From an uncultured Oscillibacter sp. (GTDB taxonomy: Bacteria > Bacillota > Clostridia > Oscillospirales > Oscillospiraceae): 10,527 nucleotides of DNA. The notes under the pieces are model-generated. The model worked only from the letters and a program-made list of their open reading frames with translations, did not search any database and had not been told where the DNA came from. Each line of letters opens with the position of its first letter. Position 1 is the stretch's first letter. The stretch spans positions 1 to 10,527 of the forward strand of contig UQUC01000073.1 of NCBI GenBank assembly GCA_900544105.1, in the 5' to 3' direction. The position numbers were made by a program, and so were the translations under genes. This document shows positions 7,190 through 10,527 of this stretch, piece after piece.

Positions 7190-7822
7190 TTATGAACGCT
7201 GTGCGGGGTGGGTCTTTGCCCCCATGCCCCGCCGCAGGATCTCCAACGCGTGTTGCAGCTTTTTCCGGTCCTCCGGATCAGTCTCAGGCCGAAGGCCGTT
7301 ATACATGATGGGGGCTATCAATACAATGAGCATCCTCAGAATGCAGTTTAGATCCTCCGGGTTCCGCAGATCCAGCAGGTCTGGGTTCACGCAGCCCTCC
7401 ATTCGCTTCAAAATGCGATCCGGGTCCACAAACTCCAGCAGACCGCCCTTTTGCAATCCGTCATTGCGGTTGACGATGGCGGACATCATGCCCATCCCTC
7501 CCAAGCTGCGGTCCGCAGACCGGTGGCTTCGGATGTGGTCGTACATGGCCAACAGGGATGCGAAAATGTCGCCCCCCTGGCTGCGAAGCACTTCCTCAAA
7601 CGCCACGAGCATCTCGTTGATGCTCTCCTCCATCAGATAGTGGAACAGGTCCTCCTTATCCCGGAAATACATATAAAAACTGCCACGGGGGATCCCCGCC
7701 TCCCGGACGATCCGGTTGATGGACGCCTCGTTATAGGGCCGCTCCGTAAATTCCCGGACTGCCGCCGACAGCAGCTTTTCCTGCTTTTCCGGTGCCAGAT
7801 TCAAAAATGTACTGCTGGGCAA
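7190..7822 (-). CDS. TetR/AcrR-family transcriptional regulator
   Basis: 210 residues. The N-terminal helix-turn-helix domain is clear: EKQEKLLSAAVREFTERPYN, SINRIVREAGIPRGSFYMYF and RDKEDLFHYLMEE (residues 12-66), with the recognition helix around 45-54. The C-terminal ligand and dimer domain (about 70-210) is not recognisable beyond being helical. The start is TTG at 7822-7820; AAGGAGG sits 8 bases upstream, the first family residues begin directly after it, and no ATG fits. It is the first gene of the four-gene efflux operon, 13 bases before the adaptor, and most likely represses that operon and itself until an exported compound binds. Its operator is not proven; the long inverted repeat at 7932-7976 is one candidate. 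Confidence 0.93.
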   Translation of the reverse strand: MPSSTFLNLAPEKQEKLLSAAVREFTERPYNEASINRIVREAGIPRGSFYMYFRDKEDLFHYLMEESINEMLVAFEEVLRSQGGDIFASLLAMYDHIRSHRSADRSLGGMGMMSAIVNRNDGLQKGGLLEFVDPDRILKRMEGCVNPDLLDLRNPEDLNCILRMLIVLIAPIMYNGLRPETDPEDRKKLQHALEILRRGMGAKTHPAQRS

Positions 7823-7830
7823 GTCGCCAG

Positions 7831-7837
7831 CCTCCTT
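7831..7837 (-). promoter_or_regulatory. Strong ribosome binding site that fixes the TTG start of the TetR gene
   Basis: On the minus strand this reads AAGGAGG, a near-perfect match to the 16S anti-Shine-Dalgarno, followed by 8 bases and then TTG at 7822-7820. It is the reason for accepting the non-ATG start. Confidence 0.85.
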
Positions 7838-7931
7838 CCGATCTATAATGATCTCCTAATATCTGGGACAGGATTCCCGCACACCCCTTCCTCCCATTGA
7901 GAATGCCTGTGCGGAACCGGATACCCTTCCT

Positions 7932-7976
7932 AATATGACAACCTGTCGGGTATGATACCCGACAGGTTGTCATATT
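7932..7976. repeat. Perfect 45-base inverted repeat (candidate terminator of the nuclease operon or regulator operator)
   Basis: Bases 7932-7953 and 7955-7976 are exact reverse complements, 22 base pairs around a single central G at 7954. The core is CCTGTCGGGTAT / ATACCCGACAGG, flanked by AATATGACAA and TTGTCATATT. It lies 33 bases past the exonuclease stop, a normal place for a terminator, and 110 bases before the TetR start. The downstream flank on the minus strand (TTGTCATATTAGG) is only partly T-rich, unlike the clean T5 of the terminator at 3501-3541. Its exact symmetry would also suit a dimeric regulator such as the TetR protein. I see no other feature in the 186 bases between the two genes apart from the TetR ribosome binding site. 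Confidence 0.8.
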
Positions 7977-8008
7977 GCAAGTATTTCCTTCAAATGTTCA
8001 CAAACTTT

Positions 8009-8689
8009 TCACATTGTATGAGCCAGCTCATACAGTGGCGCCCGCCGGTCATAGGGCTGGGGGCAGTAGGTCACAGAGGCGATCTTTTTCCCGCTCATGC
8101 CGTACTTGGGATGGGTGCCGAACAGGTCGATGTACCGCATCAGGTCGTCCCTTTCAGCCGCCATAGCCTCCAAAAGCAGTACGGTGGCCCGGGCGTCATC
8201 CACCGCCCGGTGGCTGTTTTCCGCCTCCGTCAGACCGTAGGCTTCGATGGCGTTGCACAGCTTGTGGGGATAGTCCCGCCGGTCCCGGTACACGGTCAAA
8301 GCGTCCAAAAACCGGGGCTTTCGCAAAATGGACACCAACCCCAAGGGTTGCAGCAGGTAGTAGAGGAAATTCAGGTCGAACTGAGCGTTATAAGCCACCA
8401 GCAAAGGCTGCTCCGCTCCCTCCAGCAAACGGCAGAAGCCCTCCGCCGCCGCACGGTCATCCACGCCCTCCCGGTCCAACTGCTCGTCCGTAATGCCGGT
8501 AAGCTCCGTAATGAAGGTCGGCAGCGTCTGTCCTGCCGGAAGGCGGACAAGGGCGTTGAAATTCCCCCGCTCCGCGCCGTTTTCCAGCGCCACAGCGCCG
8601 ATCTCAATGATCCGGTCCCGGCTGAACTCAATTCCGGTAGTTTCCGTATCGAACACCACCAGCCGGTCAAAATTCTTCCAAAGTTCCAT
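8009..8689 (-). CDS. DnaQ-like (DEDDh) 3'-5' exonuclease
   Basis: 226 residues from ATG 8689. The DEDDh exonuclease motifs are complete: ExoI FDTETTG (D14, E16), ExoII YNAQFDLNFL (D105) and ExoIII HRAVDDA (H160, D165). The catalytic domain fills about residues 8-185, as in the DNA polymerase III epsilon/PolC proofreading family; a C-terminal extension of about 40 residues (through TYCPQPYDRRAPLYELAHTM) has no identity I can give. An in-frame TTG at 8701 would add four residues, but ATG 8689 has GGGAGG 4 bases upstream. That ATG overlaps the TAA of the upstream endonuclease gene by one base (TAATG), so the pair is translationally coupled. It could trim or proofread DNA or RNA 3' ends; being free-standing, its partner is unknown. 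Confidence 0.92.
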   Translation of the reverse strand: MELWKNFDRLVVFDTETTGIEFSRDRIIEIGAVALENGAERGNFNALVRLPAGQTLPTFITELTGITDEQLDREGVDDRAAAEGFCRLLEGAEQPLLVAYNAQFDLNFLYYLLQPLGLVSILRKPRFLDALTVYRDRRDYPHKLCNAIEAYGLTEAENSHRAVDDARATVLLLEAMAAERDDLMRYIDLFGTHPKYGMSGKKIASVTYCPQPYDRRAPLYELAHTM

Positions 8690-9387
8690 TATGCCTCCCA
8701 ATTCTCCCCGGTGGCATAGTCGATCTCCACACCGGGCTGTACATTGTAGCAGTAGACATGAAAGCAGACGCCCCGACCCTGATCCTCCACGGAATACGCC
8801 TCCATCTCCACGCCTCGGGCCACCAGTTCTGTGCCTGCAAAGGCGGGGGTCACCCGGTAGAGCACATGATTCCCTGTGGAGGCCACGTAGTCTGCCACCT
8901 GATTCTCAAAGGGCAGCATCCCCTCCACGTTCATGTACCGGGTACCGGTAACGAGATTTTTTTCGTTGGCGTTTTCACCGGTAAGCTGAAAGCCGATGAG
9001 GTGACAGCGGTTATAGAGGCTCCCGCCGTCCACGAAATCATATTGGTTCTGCACCCAGCCAGTAGGCTTCACCTTGCTGATGCTCTCCCGCTCCTCTGTG
9101 GGCATCAGGTCCACGCCGACGCAGGCCTCTGTGACACCACAGCGGCCCAGGCTGTCCAGTTCGCTGTAATATTCATAGGATTCGGTGGTGTATTCATCCT
9201 CCGTAAAGGAGGGCTGATTCCGGTCGATGACGGCGTAGGCGCTGGTGCCGTCATAGTCCGGGATATTCGATAGGTCATAGCTGGGGGCCAGCATTTGTCG
9301 GGCCAGACCGACAAGCATCGCCAGGACGATGACTGCCAGGGCCTCCTTCCGGCCGGGTCTTCGAGTTGTGCGCCGTTTCTTTGCCAT
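8689..9387 (-). CDS. Membrane-anchored DNA/RNA non-specific endonuclease (EndA-like)
   Basis: 232 residues. A strongly basic start (KKRRTTRRPGRK, residues 3-14) precedes one hydrophobic helix (15-33), so the protein should be anchored in the membrane with the nuclease domain outside. The domain resembles the EndA-type beta-beta-alpha-metal nucleases: YNRCHLIGFQLTGENANEKN (125-144) carries the catalytic histidine H129 in the place of the DRGH motif, here NRCH, followed by NLVTGTRYMNVEGM (144-157) with N153 the probable magnesium ligand. FENQVADYV and HVLYRVTP are further family blocks. Streptococcus EndA degrades one strand during DNA uptake; other members feed on or defend against external DNA, so the role here is open. 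AAAGGAG lies 7 bases before the ATG. It heads a two-gene operon with the exonuclease. Confidence 0.9.
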   Translation of the reverse strand: MAKKRRTTRRPGRKEALAVIVLAMLVGLARQMLAPSYDLSNIPDYDGTSAYAVIDRNQPSFTEDEYTTESYEYYSELDSLGRCGVTEACVGVDLMPTEERESISKVKPTGWVQNQYDFVDGGSLYNRCHLIGFQLTGENANEKNLVTGTRYMNVEGMLPFENQVADYVASTGNHVLYRVTPAFAGTELVARGVEMEAYSVEDQGRGVCFHVYCYNVQPGVEIDYATGENWEA

Positions 9388-9427
9388 TTTGTTTCTCCTT
9401 TGGGTCCCGCGAAATTTTCACTGCCAC

Positions 9428-9456
9428 ATCATACCAGCTTTCGCCGGGTTTCGCAA
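9428..9456 (-). promoter_or_regulatory. Sigma-A-type promoter of the endonuclease-exonuclease operon
   Basis: On the minus strand TTGCGA (9456-9451) and TATGAT (9433-9428) are separated by exactly 17 bases. Transcription would start near 9421, leaving a leader of about 33 bases with the AAAGGAG ribosome binding site. Spacing and -10 box are near consensus; the -35 box matches four of six positions. Confidence 0.7.
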
Positions 9457-9467
9457 CCGGGTATGAA
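9439..9467 (+). promoter_or_regulatory. Weak candidate promoter of the deacetylase gene, overlapping the divergent promoter
   Basis: TTTCGC (9439-9444) and TATGAA (9462-9467) are 17 bases apart. The -10 box is acceptable, the -35 box poor. It would interleave with the minus-strand promoter at 9428-9456. A small GAAGGG/CCCTTC hairpin (9465-9480) would fall at the transcript start. No better plus-strand promoter is visible in 9388-9518, but a sporulation sigma factor could use other boxes. Confidence 0.25.
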
Positions 9468-9518
9468 GGGGGGTCCCTTCGGGCAGACTAATGAAAATCC
9501 ATTCTCAGGAGGAACGCC

Positions 9519-10337
9519 ATGCGCAAACGTCTGCAAATTTTCTGTCTGCTGCTTCTGCCCTGTCTGACGCTGATGGGGATCCTTGGCCGCGGCTCCCCCG
9601 CCGCCCTGTCCGCGTCCAGCGATGCCGCCATTCCCGCCTCCGCCGATAACTGGGGACTGTCCTTCCCTGCGGAGCACGAAACCCCCATTGGCAATGCCAC
9701 GGCGGACTTTCTCACCCAGTATGGCGCCTGGTATGTGGGAGACACCAGCCAAAAGGTCATTTATCTCACCTTTGACTGCGGCTACGAAAATGGCAACACC
9801 GAGGCCATTTTAGACGCGCTGAAAAAGCATAGTGCTCCGGCGGCATTCTTCGTGGTGGGCCACATGATCGAATCCGCCCCGGACATCGTCCGCCGGATGG
9901 CGGCGGAGGGACACATCGTAGGCAACCACACCTACCACCACCCGGATATGTCCGCCATTTCCGATAAAGACAGCTTCCAAAAGGAGCTGGATTCTCTGGC
10001 GGCGCTGTATCAGGAGATCACCGGTCAGGAATTGTCCCACTTCTACCGGCCCCCGCAGGGGAAATACAGTGAGCAAAATCTGAAGCTGGCCCAAGAATTA
10101 GGCTACCAGACTGTGTTCTGGAGCCTTGCCTACGTGGATTGGTATGCCGACAACCAGCCCACAGCGGAGCAGGCCTACGCCAAGCTGCTGCCCCGCATCC
10201 ACAACGGAGCCATCGTGCTGCTGCACTCCACATCTTCCACCAACGCCGCCATTCTGGACGATCTGCTGTCGAAGTGGGAGGACATGGGCTACCGTTTTGC
10301 CCCCCTGACGGAGCTTTCCACCCCGGCCAAGTCCTGA
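9519..10337 (+). CDS. PdaA-like polysaccharide deacetylase (NodB domain)
   Basis: 272 residues. A short basic start and a hydrophobic stretch (about 5-22) form a signal peptide or anchor, so the enzyme acts outside the membrane. The NodB domain (about 78-265) shows YLTFDCGYENGNT (82-94, D86), the zinc pair in NHTYHHPD (H137, H141), RPPQGKYSE (177-185) and the LLHS histidine H236. Canonical deacetylases have TFDDG; the TFDxGYENG form with the second Asp replaced is characteristic of PdaA, which deacetylates muramic acid in peptidoglycan on the way to muramic delta-lactam of the spore cortex. Length matches PdaA (near 263). AGGAGG lies 7 bases before ATG. It is transcribed away from the endonuclease operon. 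Assignment to PdaA rather than another wall deacetylase is likely but not certain. Confidence 0.92.
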   Translation: MRKRLQIFCLLLLPCLTLMGILGRGSPAALSASSDAAIPASADNWGLSFPAEHETPIGNATADFLTQYGAWYVGDTSQKVIYLTFDCGYENGNTEAILDALKKHSAPAAFFVVGHMIESAPDIVRRMAAEGHIVGNHTYHHPDMSAISDKDSFQKELDSLAALYQEITGQELSHFYRPPQGKYSEQNLKLAQELGYQTVFWSLAYVDWYADNQPTAEQAYAKLLPRIHNGAIVLLHSTSSTNAAILDDLLSKWEDMGYRFAPLTELSTPAKS

Positions 10338-10381
10338 CCAGCCGCCCCGCCGTTTCTAAAAATTCCACTGCCCAAAATAAC

Positions 10382-10410
10382 GCTGCCCGGAGGAATATCC
10401 TCCGGGCAGC
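10382..10410. terminator. 13-bp-stem hairpin downstream of the deacetylase gene, candidate terminator
   Basis: GCTGCCCGGAGGA (10382-10394) pairs perfectly with TCCTCCGGGCAGC (10398-10410) around an ATA loop. The plus-strand flank after it (ACGAGACTG) has no T run, whereas on the minus strand the stem is followed by GTTATTTT. By the T-tract rule it would better stop transcripts coming from the right; for the deacetylase gene, 44 bases upstream, it would be an imperfect terminator or a 3'-end stabiliser. Confidence 0.55.
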
Positions 10411-10527
10411 ACGAGACTGTCAATAAAGTGGTCAATTCTCAGTGATGGTAAGGAAAGGGGTGCGCGGGACTACGCCCGCAGGCGTGTTTCGGAGCGCAAC
10501 CGCCGTAAGGCGGCTCTTAGCGCGGAG
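10411..10527. other. Unidentified right-edge sequence with two hairpins, possible edge of a repeat or structured RNA
   Basis: No gene is convincing here. GCGGG/CCCGC (10464-10468 with 10475-10479) and CCGCC/GGCGG (10500-10504 with 10509-10513) form stems; the second has a GTAA loop, a GNRA tetraloop if transcribed from the plus strand, and is bracketed by GCGC at 10494-10497 and 10520-10523. A minus-strand frame is open from the edge to a TGA at 10434-10432 (31 codons), too short to judge. It could be an intergenic repeat, a mobile-element edge or an RNA. The identity cannot be settled because the window ends. Confidence 0.3.

Noticed and set aside
5533..7308. A 591-codon open frame on the plus strand.
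   Set aside because: It is the codon-aligned antisense of the adaptor gene, with low-complexity His/Gly/Asp-rich content and no domain; the minus-strand gene has clear family motifs.
7844..7849. TATAAT on the plus strand, considered as a promoter -10 box; its minus-strand neighbour TATAGA was considered for the TetR gene.
   Set aside because: No plus-strand gene follows and no matching -35 box was found; on the minus strand a start from here would begin at the ribosome binding site.
10455..10475. GTGCG near the right edge as the 5' end of a group II intron.
   Set aside because: The five-base match is too short, no domain V or reverse transcriptase is in view, and it is not placed directly after the terminator stem as group IIC insertions are.
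1..10527. CRISPR arrays, tRNA or rRNA genes, complete insertion sequences, prophage genes.
   Set aside because: No regularly spaced repeats, cloverleaf-like sequences, rRNA blocks, transposase or phage motifs were seen on either strand.

Overview
The window reads as chromosomal DNA from a moderately GC-rich Firmicute, most likely a clostridial relative of the Oscillospiraceae. The basis is AGGAGG-type ribosome binding sites, one TTG start, short gaps and 1-4 base overlaps between genes, a PdaA-type deacetylase (a spore cortex enzyme family) and an adaptor-type ABC exporter of the kind found in Gram-positives. The taxonomic placement is inference; there is no rRNA or other phylogenetic marker here.

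Left edge (1-845): part of a dipeptide/oligopeptide ABC permease on the minus strand meets, at about 627-640, the 3' part of a Nudix hydrolase gene on the plus strand. Both lack their 5' ends at the same point, so this is a rearrangement breakpoint or an assembly chimera. The Nudix remnant heads a plus-strand cluster: YbaK/ProX-type deacylase (861-1352), SbcD/YhaO-type metallophosphoesterase (1360-2457) and type I L-asparaginase (2469-3473), closed by a strong hairpin terminator at 3501-3541.

Centre (3557-7822, minus strand): a four-gene efflux operon in the order TetR-family regulator, HlyD/YknX-type adaptor, MacB/YknY-type ATPase, MacB/YknZ-type FtsX permease. The last three should form one tripartite exporter, with the TetR protein as probable local regulator. 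The adaptor appears internally duplicated, and the permease outer loop and adaptor tail are methionine-rich. A perfect 45-base inverted repeat (7932-7976) separates this operon from the next minus-strand unit.

Right part: a membrane-anchored EndA-like DNA/RNA non-specific endonuclease (8689-9387) is translationally coupled (1-base stop/start overlap) to a DnaQ-like 3'-5' exonuclease (8009-8689). A good sigma-A promoter lies upstream at 9428-9456. Divergent from them is a PdaA-like polysaccharide deacetylase (9519-10337). The last 190 bases contain a 13-bp-stem hairpin (10382-10410) and a possibly structured or repetitive stretch that runs off the right edge, unidentified.
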